Assembly: GCA_030750975.1 (NCBI GenBank)
Contig: JASMHC010000015.1
Location: 248,001-312,000 of the forward strand
DNA from: Paracoccaceae bacterium
GTDB lineage: Bacteria; Pseudomonadota; Alphaproteobacteria; Rhodobacterales; Rhodobacteraceae
Direction: 5' to 3'
Length of the DNA stretch: 64,000 nucleotides
This document shows, in pieces, positions 24,916 to 33,456 of the stretch. How positions within the stretch are numbered: position 1 is the first letter of the stretch; every line of letters begins with the position of its first letter. The notes under the pieces were generated by a model. That model was not told the DNA's origin and ran no database searches. It saw nothing but the letters and a program-made list of their open reading frames with translations. The translations under genes and the position numbers were made by a program.

Positions 24916-25899
24916 ATGGACAAGACCTCAGGCCAAATGACCGCAGTGCAGACACTTTATCCGCCGATTGATCCCTTTGATCAACGCATGGTCGATGTGG
25001 GCGACGGGCACAAGGTTTATGTCGAACAATGCGGCAAACGTGATGGCATTCCGGTGGTGGTTTGTCATGGCGGTCCGGGTGGCGGGTGCAGCCCGACCAT
25101 GCGGCGGTTTTTCGATCCGAATGTCTATCGCGTGATTCTGTTCGATCAGCGCGGCTGCGGGCGCTCGACGCCCTATGCCTCGGTCACGGATAACACCACA
25201 TGGGATCTGGTGGCGGATATGGAGAAGATCCGCAAACTGTTAGAGATCGAACGCTGGGTGATTTTCGGCGGAAGCTGGGGCGCGACACTGGCGCTGGTCT
25301 ACGCGCAGACCCATGCGATCCGGGTGCGCCATCTGGTGTTGCGCGGGGTGTTCCTGATGACCAGGTCCGAGCTGGATTGGTTTTATGGCGGTGGCGCGGG
25401 CCAGTTCTGGCCCGATCTGTGGCAGCGGTTTTGCGCGATGATCCCCGAGGCCGAGCGGGGCGATCTGATCGCCGCCTATCACAAGCGGCTGTTCAGCGGA
25501 AACCGGGCCGAGGAAATCCGCTATGGGCGGGCGTGGTCGGCCTGGGAAACGGCGCTGGCGTCGATCGAGAACACCGGCGGGGCGTCCTATGGCGGGTCGG
25601 GGGAATATGCCCGCGCTTTTGCCCGGCTGGAAAATCACTATTTCACCAATGGCGGGTTTTTGGCTGAAGGGCAGCAGATTCTTGAGAATATGGACAAGAT
25701 CGCCTCAATCGGCGGGACGATTGTTCAGGGGCGCTATGATATGATCTGCCCGCCCCGGTCGGCTTATGAGTTGTCGCGTAAATGGATGCTGAGCGATTTG
25801 CGTATGATCGGCAAGGCGGGGCACGCCATGTCAGAGCCGGGGATTACGGCCGAGCTTGTGCGGGTGATGGATTATCTGCCCGCACGGTTCGGGATGTGA
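24916..25899 (+). CDS. pip: prolyl aminopeptidase (proline iminopeptidase)
   Basis: A 327-residue alpha/beta-hydrolase releasing N-terminal proline from peptides. The catalytic triad is S120 ([10 protein letters not shown]), D275 (GRYDMICP) and H303 ([11 protein letters not shown]); [10 protein letters not shown] near residue 51 is the oxyanion region, and [13 protein letters not shown] is typical of the family. The ATG at 24916 follows AGGGCG; ATG 24937 is possible. A near copy of the dispersed motif (TTAGAGATC) occurs at 25237. It is monocistronic, followed by a GGGGGC repeat. Confidence 0.92.
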   Translation: MDKTSGQMTAVQTLYPPIDPFDQRMVDVGDGHKVYVEQCGKRDGIPVVVCHGGPGGGCSPTMRRFFDPNVYRVILFDQRGCGRSTPYASVTDNTTWDLVADMEKIRKLLEIERWVIFGGSWGATLALVYAQTHAIRVRHLVLRGVFLMTRSELDWFYGGGAGQFWPDLWQRFCAMIPEAERGDLIAAYHKRLFSGNRAEEIRYGRAWSAWETALASIENTGGASYGGSGEYARAFARLENHYFTNGGFLAEGQQILENMDKIASIGGTIVQGRYDMICPPRSAYELSRKWMLSDLRMIGKAGHAMSEPGITAELVRVMDYLPARFGM

Positions 25900-25938
25900 T
25901 CCGATTTCGAATTGCGCATGCGCGCAATCCGATCAATC

Positions 25939-26010
25939 GGGGGCGCTGCCCCCCACCAGCCGCAGAGCTGCGGCTGGTTTCCCCCCGAAGTATTGTTGAA
26001 AAGATGAAAG
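25939..26010 (+). repeat. Rhodobacteraceae-type intergenic repeat with terminator-like palindromes, copy 1
   Basis: GGGGGCGCTGCCCCCC (25939-25954) is followed by an 11-base perfect inverted repeat ACCAGCCGCAG / CTGCGGCTGGT (25955-25978), then CCCCCCGAAGTATTGTTGAA and AAGATGAAAG (25981-26010). The same order (GGGGGC palindrome, spacer, CCCCNGAAGTAT, AAAAGATGAAA) recurs at 35478 and, reversed, at 51058. Confidence 0.7.
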
Positions 26011-26068
26011 CAGGCTTTCCCTTGGGGGTCGGGATCGTTACGCTGAGCCGAATCTTGCGGGGAGAGAC

Positions 26069-27526
26069 ATGAGCGCCAGCCTTGCACGCACCACTGACCG
26101 GCGGAAGCTGCTGACCACGGGTCTGGCGGCGGGTCTGTTTGCGGCCTCGGGCCTGTCGATTGCCATGCGCCCCCGCGTTGGCGGGCGGTTGCGCGCGGCC
26201 TTGCCCGGGGCGGCGGCGACCGACAGTTGGGATGCCCGCAAGGGTTTTGGCCTGTTCATGGCCGCCGCCGGTCAGGGGGCGGTGTTTGATGCCCTGACCG
26301 AGGTTGGGGCCGATGGGGCGCTGAAGGGCGAGCTGGCCACCGGATGGCAGGCCAGCGCCGATGCAAGGCTGTGGGTGTTTGATCTGCGCAAAGAGGTGCG
26401 GTTTCACGACGGCACCGTGTTTGATGCGCAAAGCGTGGTGGAAAGCATCCAGTTGCATCTGGATGCAGGGCCTTCGGGCGCGGGCTGGCATCTGGTGTCG
26501 AATATTGATGCGGTGCGGGCCTCTGGCCCTTATCAGGTGCAGTTCCAGCTGCGCAGCGGCAATGCGGATTTCCCCTATCTTCTGTCGGACCGGCACCTGA
26601 TCATCTATCCCGCCGGCAAGATCGCCGAGGCGATGCGCGACGGGATCGGCACCGGGCTTTACCGCGTGGCGCGGTTCGAGCCGGGCAAGCGGCTTCTGGG
26701 CTGGCGGGTGGCCGATCACTATCGGGACGGTAGCGCGGGCTGGTTTGATCAGATCGAGTTTCTGGCCGCTGAAAGCGCCGCAGATCGCCTGGCGCTTTTG
26801 CAGGCGGGCCGGGTGGATGCGGCGGCGCAGATCGACCCTGTTTCAGCCCAGGTGATTGAAAATGACCCGGGCCTGAAACTGTCGAGCATTCCGGGAAACC
26901 AGCATCTGGTGATGGATGCGCGGGCCTTGCCGGTGGATGCGCGACACGCGCTGAAGCTGGGGATTGACCGCGAGGCGGTGCTGCTGGACGGTTTGCAGGG
27001 CCATGGGCATCTGGCAAGCGACAGTCCGGTCGGGCCGTTCAATCAGTATTACAGCACTGAAAGGGCGCAATTTGACCCGGATCGGTCTCTGTCCCTGCTG
27101 AAAACGGCTGGTCTGGATGGTGTCGGGCTTGGGCTGACGGCCCTGAACGCGCTGCCGCGGGCCTTGATATCAGCGGTCGCTCCGGCTTTGCACAGGGCGG
27201 GGTTCCGGACAGGCGGCGACGTGCGGGTTCCGATGGCGTTAAGCGCGGGCCGCGCGACCGAGGAATGGGTGTTCGAGGCGCTGGGTTCGGGTGACAAAAC
27301 AGTCTCTAACCTGGCTGAACTTGCCCGATCCGAGCTTGATCCAACACGCCGCGCCGCGCTTTATTCCGAGCTGCAAACAGTCTTCCGCGCGTCAGGTCCG
27401 CTGGTCATCCCGGTGTTTGCCAATTTCCTGCACGCCACACGCACCATTGTTGCTTCGCCCGAGATGCCGGGGAACCTGTGGCCGATGGACAATGCCCGTT
27501 TTGCCGAACGCTGGTGGATGGGCTGA
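26069..27526 (+). CDS. ABC transporter substrate-binding protein, family 5
   Basis: A 485-residue periplasmic protein. The N-terminus has a twin-arginine-like signal (TDRRKLLTTGLAAGLFAASGL), so it may be exported folded. The mature part fits solute-binding family 5 (peptides, nickel, opines): VFDALTEVGADGALKGELATGW, LWVFDLRKEVRFHDGT, TGLYRVARFEPG and the late ELDPTRRAALYSELQ. No permease or ATPase genes of the same system lie within the window, so it is an orphan here. An antisense TTAGAGAC motif is at 27302. The ligand cannot be assigned. Confidence 0.88.
   Translation: MSASLARTTDRRKLLTTGLAAGLFAASGLSIAMRPRVGGRLRAALPGAAATDSWDARKGFGLFMAAAGQGAVFDALTEVGADGALKGELATGWQASADARLWVFDLRKEVRFHDGTVFDAQSVVESIQLHLDAGPSGAGWHLVSNIDAVRASGPYQVQFQLRSGNADFPYLLSDRHLIIYPAGKIAEAMRDGIGTGLYRVARFEPGKRLLGWRVADHYRDGSAGWFDQIEFLAAESAADRLALLQAGRVDAAAQIDPVSAQVIENDPGLKLSSIPGNQHLVMDARALPVDARHALKLGIDREAVLLDGLQGHGHLASDSPVGPFNQYYSTERAQFDPDRSLSLLKTAGLDGVGLGLTALNALPRALISAVAPALHRAGFRTGGDVRVPMALSAGRATEEWVFEALGSGDKTVSNLAELARSELDPTRRAALYSELQTVFRASGPLVIPVFANFLHATRTIVASPEMPGNLWPMDNARFAERWWMG
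27302..27309 (-). repeat. dispersed motif TTAGAGAC
   Basis: It is antisense within the family 5 binding-protein gene and is followed on the minus strand by TGTTTTGT. Confidence 0.5.
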
Positions 27527-27599
27527 GGGGTCGGCAAGGAATGACCGATCTGTCGATTGGCGATAGGATTTTAGCCGTTATGCCACTAAACAGCCGCGC

Positions 27600-29429
27600 A
27601 TGAGTAGATTGCCGCAAATCGCCGGGCTTGAACCCAGCACCTATGAAGCCGCCAAGCGTGCGATCCGCGAAACTCTGCGTCCGCGGCTTCGCCTGTATCT
27701 GCTGTCGATCCTGTTCATGATCTCGGCCGCCGCGTTCACCGGGGCTTTGGCCTGGTCGACCAAGCTGATTGTCAATGATGTGTTTGTCGAGGACAATGCC
27801 GGTAACGCCATCTGGGTGGCGCTGATTGTGATCGGGGTGTCAATCGGCAAGGGCGGCAGCCAGTATCTGGCCAATGTGCTGGCCGAGCAGTTCACGCGGA
27901 CAATATCGGCGGATTATCAGCGGCAGATTTTCCACAAGCTGATTTCGCGGCCGATCCCCGAATTTGCCGGTATCCACCCGTCGCGCTTTATGGCGCAGGT
28001 TTCGACCTTCGGGCAGGCGACGGCGGGGGCGGTTGTGACCCTTTCGAGCAAAATTCTGATGGATGTCATTACACTGGTGGCGCTGGTTGCGGTGATGATC
28101 ATTCAGGATCCGGTGATGACGCTGGGCACCGCGGTAATGTTTCCGCTGATCTTCTTTCTGGTCGGCAAGCTGACCAACAAGGTGCGCGGGCTGGCGCGGT
28201 CTGAGGCAGAGCTGGCGGGAACCGTCGGGGCCATCGGGATCGAGGCGATACAGGGGATCAAGACGGTCAAATCCTACGGGCTTGAAAGCAAGACCTATGA
28301 CCGTTTCGTGGACGCGGTGGACGGTCTGGAAGAGCGGATGGTCAAGATCGCCCGCGCCCAGCAGGCGACCGTGCCGATCATGGAGATTATCGGTGGTTTC
28401 GTCATCGGCAGTTTCGTGATTTACGCCAGCTATCAGACGATCGTGAACGGCAAGACTCCGGGCGAGTTCACGGCCTTTATCACCGCTTTCCTGCTGGCCT
28501 ATCAGCCAGCCGAGCGGATTTCGATGCTGATGGTCGAGTTGCAGAAAAACCTTGTTCAGACCGAGCAGATGTTTGGTATTCTCGATGCGCCAGACCCCGA
28601 GGTTTCTGCGAAAACCGGTTCGTTAAAAGGGGTTGAGGCGTCAATTTCCCTGAAAGACCTGAAGTTTGACTATGGTCCCGACAAGCCGGCGCTGATCGGG
28701 ATGAGCGCGCAAATCAACCCCGGCGAACGGGTGGCGATTGTCGGGCGGTCGGGTGCGGGCAAGACCACGCTGATCGATCTTATACAGGGGTTCTACGCGC
28801 CCACGGGTGGCAGGATCGAACTGGGCGGGGTGGATGTGACCACCGTGCCCTTTGCCGAGCTGCGCAAGAATTTGGCGTTGATCAGTCAAGAGGTGTTTCT
28901 GTTTGACGGCACCATTCGCGACAATATCCGTGACGGCAATCCGGCGGCCACCGAAGCACAGATCGAAGACGCGGCCAGGCGGGCACAGGTGACGGGGTTT
29001 GCCGACAAGCTGCCGCAGGGGCTGGACACGCCCATCGGGGCGAATGGCTCGGCCCTGTCGGGCGGGCAGAAGCAGCGGATCGGTATCGCGCGGGCGCTGG
29101 TGAAAAACGCCAAGGTCTATATTTTTGACGAGGCGACAAGCGCATTGGACGGCGAAAACGAGCGGGCGATCATGGCGTCAACCCTGGGCCAGGAAAAGGG
29201 ATCGACGACGCTGTTTATCACCCACCGGCCTTCGACGCTGGAATGGGTGGATCGGATCATGGTGCTGGAAGACGGGCAGTTGGTGGGCTTTGACAGCCAC
29301 GCCAATCTGGTGCGCGGCTCCGAGGCTTATCGCACCCTGTTCAATCTGGCGATCAAGGCCGAGGAAAAACCCAAGTCGCGCTATGGCAGGATGCTTTCGG
29401 TTTTGTTCAGAACCCAGCGCAACCAGTAA
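27600..29429 (+). CDS. MsbA-like ABC exporter, fused permease and ATPase
   Basis: A 609-residue half-transporter. Residues about 30-310 form the six-helix exporter domain; the ATPase has Walker A GRSGAGKTT (about 382-390), signature LSGGQKQR (about 486), Walker B VYIFDEATSALD (about 505) and the THRPST switch histidine. It would act as a homodimer moving lipid, lipid-linked sugar or peptide outward. No accessory genes identify the substrate. It begins 73 bases after the binding-protein gene, which works in the opposite direction of transport, so they are probably unrelated. The last 23 bases overlap the convergent LuxR-type gene. Confidence 0.92.
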   Translation: MSRLPQIAGLEPSTYEAAKRAIRETLRPRLRLYLLSILFMISAAAFTGALAWSTKLIVNDVFVEDNAGNAIWVALIVIGVSIGKGGSQYLANVLAEQFTRTISADYQRQIFHKLISRPIPEFAGIHPSRFMAQVSTFGQATAGAVVTLSSKILMDVITLVALVAVMIIQDPVMTLGTAVMFPLIFFLVGKLTNKVRGLARSEAELAGTVGAIGIEAIQGIKTVKSYGLESKTYDRFVDAVDGLEERMVKIARAQQATVPIMEIIGGFVIGSFVIYASYQTIVNGKTPGEFTAFITAFLLAYQPAERISMLMVELQKNLVQTEQMFGILDAPDPEVSAKTGSLKGVEASISLKDLKFDYGPDKPALIGMSAQINPGERVAIVGRSGAGKTTLIDLIQGFYAPTGGRIELGGVDVTTVPFAELRKNLALISQEVFLFDGTIRDNIRDGNPAATEAQIEDAARRAQVTGFADKLPQGLDTPIGANGSALSGGQKQRIGIARALVKNAKVYIFDEATSALDGENERAIMASTLGQEKGSTTLFITHRPSTLEWVDRIMVLEDGQLVGFDSHANLVRGSEAYRTLFNLAIKAEEKPKSRYGRMLSVLFRTQRNQ

Positions 29430-30378
29430 GCACCCGCCGCACCAGATCGGGCTGACCTTTCAGGCCGGTCTGCGCGAAGATGCGTTTGGAATAATTGCGG
29501 GCGGTTTCGATGGTCAGGCCCAGATGCCGGGCGCTTTCGGTCAGGGTTAGGCCATGGGCCAGGGCAGCGGCCAGACGGGCCTCGGACAGGGGAATATCCA
29601 GCGTTTCGGCGATTCGTTTCGGGTCGGGGGGGGTGTCGGGTGTGGTTTGGCGGACCAGACCGATGCAGGCGATGTTGGCCTGGGCTGGGGTGATTTCGGG
29701 TGAGTAGGGGATCAGGTGCAGATCAATGGACCTGTCCAATGCCGTGGATCGCGATTGCCGGGCTTCGACCACGCTGCGGATCAGGTCGGGCGCGGGCGCG
29801 ATATCAAGCGACTTTGCGAATTCATCCGCATCGACAATTCTTCCGCTCCGGTCAAATGCGATCCAGCCGCTGTTCAAGCCTTCGGTCAGCCGCTGTTTAA
29901 TTTGTGAATCGAGCCTGTTTCGGCCCAATTCGCCCCAAATCCTGACCGCTGCCGCCAAATGCGGGGTCAGGAAAGACAGCAGGGTGGCGTCGAGGGCGCG
30001 AAAATCTTCCCGGTCCCGCTGAATCAGCAACCAGGCCGAACCACCGGCCGCCTGAACACGGGCCAGCCGTAGCATTTTCGCCACATCAGGGGTTTTGCCG
30101 GGCAGATCGTCTTGGGCATAGACCCGCGAAAACCGCATCCGGTTCAGCCCAGCGGGATCCTCGGGGCCGCGAAGCGTGTTCAGCCATTTCGGTGTAGTTT
30201 GGGCGGAAACAGAGACGGATTCATGTGATTTCACCCGAACGATCAGGCAGGCCGTGTCGGCACGGGTCGTGTTGGCCAGCATGGCCAGAAACGGCTGCCA
30301 ACTGTCACCACCGGGCTGGCTGGCGGCTGTGTATAGCGCTTGGATCAGCGCGGTTTCGTCAAAGCGAGCGAAGGCCAT
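29407..30378 (-). CDS. LuxR-type transcriptional regulator
   Basis: A 323-residue regulator. The C-terminal ~60 residues are a LuxR/GerE helix-turn-helix ([53 protein letters not shown]). The N-terminal region looks like a GAF- or PAS-type sensor without the acyl-homoserine-lactone-binding motifs of quorum-sensing LuxR. It diverges from cysD, with an 18-base inverted repeat (30399-30416) between them. Its 3' end overlaps the ABC exporter gene tail to tail by 23 bases. Signal and targets unknown. Confidence 0.85.
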   Translation of the reverse strand: MAFARFDETALIQALYTAASQPGGDSWQPFLAMLANTTRADTACLIVRVKSHESVSVSAQTTPKWLNTLRGPEDPAGLNRMRFSRVYAQDDLPGKTPDVAKMLRLARVQAAGGSAWLLIQRDREDFRALDATLLSFLTPHLAAAVRIWGELGRNRLDSQIKQRLTEGLNSGWIAFDRSGRIVDADEFAKSLDIAPAPDLIRSVVEARQSRSTALDRSIDLHLIPYSPEITPAQANIACIGLVRQTTPDTPPDPKRIAETLDIPLSEARLAAALAHGLTLTESARHLGLTIETARNYSKRIFAQTGLKGQPDLVRRVLTGCAGF

Positions 30379-30398
30379 GGCGCGTGCCTATCACAAAT

Positions 30399-30416
30399 AC
30401 CTTCCATATGGGAGGT
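30399..30416. promoter_or_regulatory. inverted repeat in the luxR-type/cysD divergent region, possible operator
   Basis: ACCTTCCATATGGGAGGT has 9-base half sites with one mismatch pair, centred on CCATATGG. It lies 21 bases upstream of the regulator start and 60 bases upstream of the cysD start, so it could be bound by that regulator or by a sulfur-responsive factor. Confidence 0.4.
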
Positions 30417-30475
30417 TTTTTGTGCGATTGCCCCTGATAGCCAGCGGTCAAACAAACCAGTTTGGCAAAGAGCAC

Positions 30476-31381
30476 ATGACCACAAAGACATTGACCCACC
30501 TGCAACGGCTTGAGGCCGAGGCCATTCACATCATGCGCGAAGTCGTCGCCGAGGCGGAAAATCCGGTGATGCTGTATTCTGTCGGCAAGGACAGCGCCGT
30601 GATGCTGCATCTGGCGAAAAAGGCGTTTTACCCGTCGCCGCCTCCGTTCCCCTTGCTGCATGTCGATACGACCTGGAAATTTCAGGACATGTACAAGCTG
30701 CGCGACAAGGCAGCGAATGATGCGGGCATGGACCTGATCGTCCATCACAACCCCGAAGCCGTTTCGCGCGGGATCAACCCGTTCGATCACGGCGCTTTGC
30801 ATACCGATATGTGGAAGACCGAAGGGCTGAAACAGGCCCTGGACCAGTATAATTTCGATGCCGCATTTGGCGGCGCGCGACGGGACGAGGAAAAATCCCG
30901 CGCGAAAGAGCGGGTGTTCAGCTTCCGCTCGGCCAATCACCGCTGGGATCCGAAGAACCAGCGGCCCGAGCTGTGGCGCCTTTATAATGCGCGCAAGGCC
31001 AAGGGGGAAAGCGTGCGCGTCTTCCCCCTGTCGAACTGGACCGAGCTGGACATCTGGCAATACATCCATCTGGAAGGGATCGAAATTGTTCCGCTTTACT
31101 TCGCCCAAGAGCGCCCGACGGTAGAGCGCGACGGGCTGACGATCATGGTTGATGACGACCGGATGCCTTTGAAGGACGGTGAAGAACCGGTGATGAAGTC
31201 GATCCGGTTCCGCACCTTGGGCTGCTACCCGCTGACCGGCGCGGTTCAGTCGACTGCCGAAACCCTGCCGGAGGTGATTCAGGAAATGCTGCTGACCACC
31301 ACATCGGAACGTCAGGGCAGGGCGATTGACCATGATCAGGCGGCCTCGATGGAGAAGAAAAAGCAGGAAGGCTATTTCTAG
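30476..31381 (+). CDS. cysD: sulfate adenylyltransferase subunit 2
   Basis: A 301-residue catalytic subunit of ATP sulfurylase, forming APS from sulfate and ATP with the CysN GTPase. The PP-loop [21 protein letters not shown] is near residues 31-51; further family blocks are [35 protein letters not shown] and [11 protein letters not shown]. The ATG at 30476 is favoured by the usual family N-terminus ([17 protein letters not shown]); an upstream ATG at 30377 would add a tail of poor quality. A TTAGAGAC motif lies in the 53-base gap to cysNC. Confidence 0.96.
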   Translation: MTTKTLTHLQRLEAEAIHIMREVVAEAENPVMLYSVGKDSAVMLHLAKKAFYPSPPPFPLLHVDTTWKFQDMYKLRDKAANDAGMDLIVHHNPEAVSRGINPFDHGALHTDMWKTEGLKQALDQYNFDAAFGGARRDEEKSRAKERVFSFRSANHRWDPKNQRPELWRLYNARKAKGESVRVFPLSNWTELDIWQYIHLEGIEIVPLYFAQERPTVERDGLTIMVDDDRMPLKDGEEPVMKSIRFRTLGCYPLTGAVQSTAETLPEVIQEMLLTTTSERQGRAIDHDQAASMEKKKQEGYF

Positions 31382-31387
31382 GCCTTT

Positions 31388-31395
31388 TTAGAGAC
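31388..31395 (+). repeat. dispersed motif TTAGAGAC
   Basis: It lies in the cysD-cysNC gap and is followed by TGATTTCG. It is the only intergenic copy. Confidence 0.5.
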
Positions 31396-31434
31396 TGATT
31401 TCGCACCCCAAGGGCGCGCAGAACGGATTAAGAA

Positions 31435-33336
31435 ATGACTGAGCAGATTTACAAAACCGACGCGCTGATCGCAGAAGATATCGACGCTTATCTGGAAACC
31501 CACCAGCACAAAACCATGCTGCGTTTCATCACCTGCGGGTCGGTGGATGACGGCAAATCAACCCTGATCGGGCGGCTGTTATACGATTCGAAAATGATCT
31601 TCGAAGATCAATTGGCGGCGCTGGAAAGCGACAGCAAAAAAATGGGCACCCAGGGGCAAGAGATCGACTTTGCCCTGTTGGTTGACGGGCTGGCGGCCGA
31701 GCGTGAACAGGGGATCACCATTGACGTGGCATACCGCTTTTTCGCGACCGAGAAACGCAAGTTCATCGTCGCCGACACGCCGGGGCACGAACAATATACC
31801 CGCAACATGGTCACTGGCGCCTCGACCGCTGATCTGGCCGTGATCCTGATCGATGCCCGCAAAGGCGTGCTGACCCAGACCCGCCGCCACAGCTATCTGG
31901 CGCATTTGCTGGGCATCAAGCATCTGGTGCTGGCGGTGAACAAAATGGATCTGGTGAATTACGATCAACAGGTGTTCGACGATATCGTAGCGGAATACCG
32001 CGCCTTTGCGGGCACGATCGGGATTGAAGATTTCGTCGCCATCCCGATCTCGGGCTTCAAGGGTGATAACATCACCGGGCCAAGCGGCAAGACGCCCTGG
32101 TATCAGGGCCCGGTGCTGCTGCCCTATCTGGAATCGGTTGAGGTGAACAACACGCTTAACCAACAAAAGCCGTTTCGTATGCCGGTGCAGTGGGTCAACC
32201 GACCGAACCTCGATTTTCGCGGGTTCTCGGGGCTGATTGCTACCGGTTCGGTGAAACCGGGCGATGAAATCCGGGTTTTGCCGTCGGGCAAAACCTCGAC
32301 CATTGGCCGGATCGTGACCTATGAGGGCGACCGTGAGCAAGCCTTCGCCGGCGAGACTGTTACGCTGACCCTGACCGACGAGATTGACTGTTCGCGCGGG
32401 CAGGTGATCACCCATGCGAAAGCCCCGCTTGAGGTGGCCGATCAGTTCGAAAGCACAATCGTCTGGATGGACGAGGAAGAGCTGCTGCCCGGCCGGGCCT
32501 ATTGGATGAAGATCGGTACGCAGACCGTCTCGGCCACTGTGGCGCATCCGAAATATCAGGTGAATGTCAACACGATGGAGCATCTGGCCGCCAAGACGCT
32601 GGATCTGAACGCCATTGGCATTGCCAATATCACCACCGACCGTGAAATCCCCTTTGAGGCTTATGCGGAAAACCGTGATCTGGGCGGGTTCATCCTGATC
32701 GACAAGGTGACAAACCGCACCGTTGCGGCGGGGATGATCCACTTTGCCTTGCGTCGGGCGCATAACATTCACTGGCAGGCGGTGGATATCAGCCGCGAAG
32801 ATCACGCCTTGATGAAGAACCAGAAACCGGCGGTTCTGTGGATGACCGGCCTTTCCGGATCGGGCAAGTCGACCATTGCCAATATTGTTGAAAAGAAACT
32901 GGCGCGGATGAACCGCCATACGTTCCTGCTGGATGGCGACAATGTGCGGCACGGGTTGAACAAGGACCTTGGCTTTACCGATGCCGACCGGGTGGAAAAC
33001 ATCCGCCGCGTGGGCGAGGTGGCCAAGCTGATGACCGATGCGGGGTTGATCGTGATCACCGCGTTCATTTCGCCCTTCCGCGAGGAACGCGACATGGTGC
33101 GCGGCATGATGGCGTCGGGCGAGTTTGTTGAGGTCTTTGTCGATACCCCGCTGGAAGTGGCGGAAGAGCGCGACGTGAAAGGGCTTTATGCCAAGGCGCG
33201 GGCGGGCGATCTGAAGAACTTTACAGGCATCGATTCGCCCTATGAGGCGCCGGAAAGCGCGGAAATCCGCATCGACACGACCGCGATGACGCCAGAAGAG
33301 GCCGCGGATCTGATCATCGCCAAGCTGATCCCGTAA
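31435..33336 (+). CDS. cysNC: bifunctional sulfate adenylyltransferase subunit 1 / adenylylsulfate kinase
   Basis: A 633-residue fusion. The CysN part is an EF-Tu-like GTPase: G1 [13 protein letters not shown] (about 35), [18 protein letters not shown] and NKMD, followed by two beta-barrel domains. The CysC part (about 460-633) is an APS kinase with P-loop GLSGSGKST (about 472), [15 protein letters not shown] and [10 protein letters not shown]. With CysD it makes APS and then PAPS, used for sulfate assimilation and as donor for sulfotransferases such as the one at 360. A terminator follows at 33348. Confidence 0.97.
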   Translation: MTEQIYKTDALIAEDIDAYLETHQHKTMLRFITCGSVDDGKSTLIGRLLYDSKMIFEDQLAALESDSKKMGTQGQEIDFALLVDGLAAEREQGITIDVAYRFFATEKRKFIVADTPGHEQYTRNMVTGASTADLAVILIDARKGVLTQTRRHSYLAHLLGIKHLVLAVNKMDLVNYDQQVFDDIVAEYRAFAGTIGIEDFVAIPISGFKGDNITGPSGKTPWYQGPVLLPYLESVEVNNTLNQQKPFRMPVQWVNRPNLDFRGFSGLIATGSVKPGDEIRVLPSGKTSTIGRIVTYEGDREQAFAGETVTLTLTDEIDCSRGQVITHAKAPLEVADQFESTIVWMDEEELLPGRAYWMKIGTQTVSATVAHPKYQVNVNTMEHLAAKTLDLNAIGIANITTDREIPFEAYAENRDLGGFILIDKVTNRTVAAGMIHFALRRAHNIHWQAVDISREDHALMKNQKPAVLWMTGLSGSGKSTIANIVEKKLARMNRHTFLLDGDNVRHGLNKDLGFTDADRVENIRRVGEVAKLMTDAGLIVITAFISPFREERDMVRGMMASGEFVEVFVDTPLEVAEERDVKGLYAKARAGDLKNFTGIDSPYEAPESAEIRIDTTAMTPEEAADLIIAKLIP

Positions 33337-33347
33337 CGCCGCCATGC

Positions 33348-33376
33348 ACAGGGCGGTCGGCGGGCCGCCCTGTTTT
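33348..33376 (+). terminator. Rho-independent terminator after cysNC
   Basis: ACAGGGCGG (33348-33356) pairs with CCGCCCTGT (33365-33373) across an eight-base loop, followed by TTTG. It sits 12 bases past the cysNC stop. Confidence 0.7.
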
Positions 33377-33456
33377 GCCTATACAATCCTGTCGAACGGG
33401 GATACACGGCCCCTTTCCTGCCAATTGGCAGGCCTCTTGTCTGGAACCTGACCCCC

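Noticed and set aside
30377-30475. ATG at 30377 as cysD start
   Set aside because: The extra residues are not part of the CysD family, and the stretch holds the divergent promoter and the inverted repeat.
31579-33345. A 588-codon open frame antisense to cysNC
   Set aside because: Same artefact of high G+C codon bias; histidine- and arginine-rich composition typical of shadow frames.
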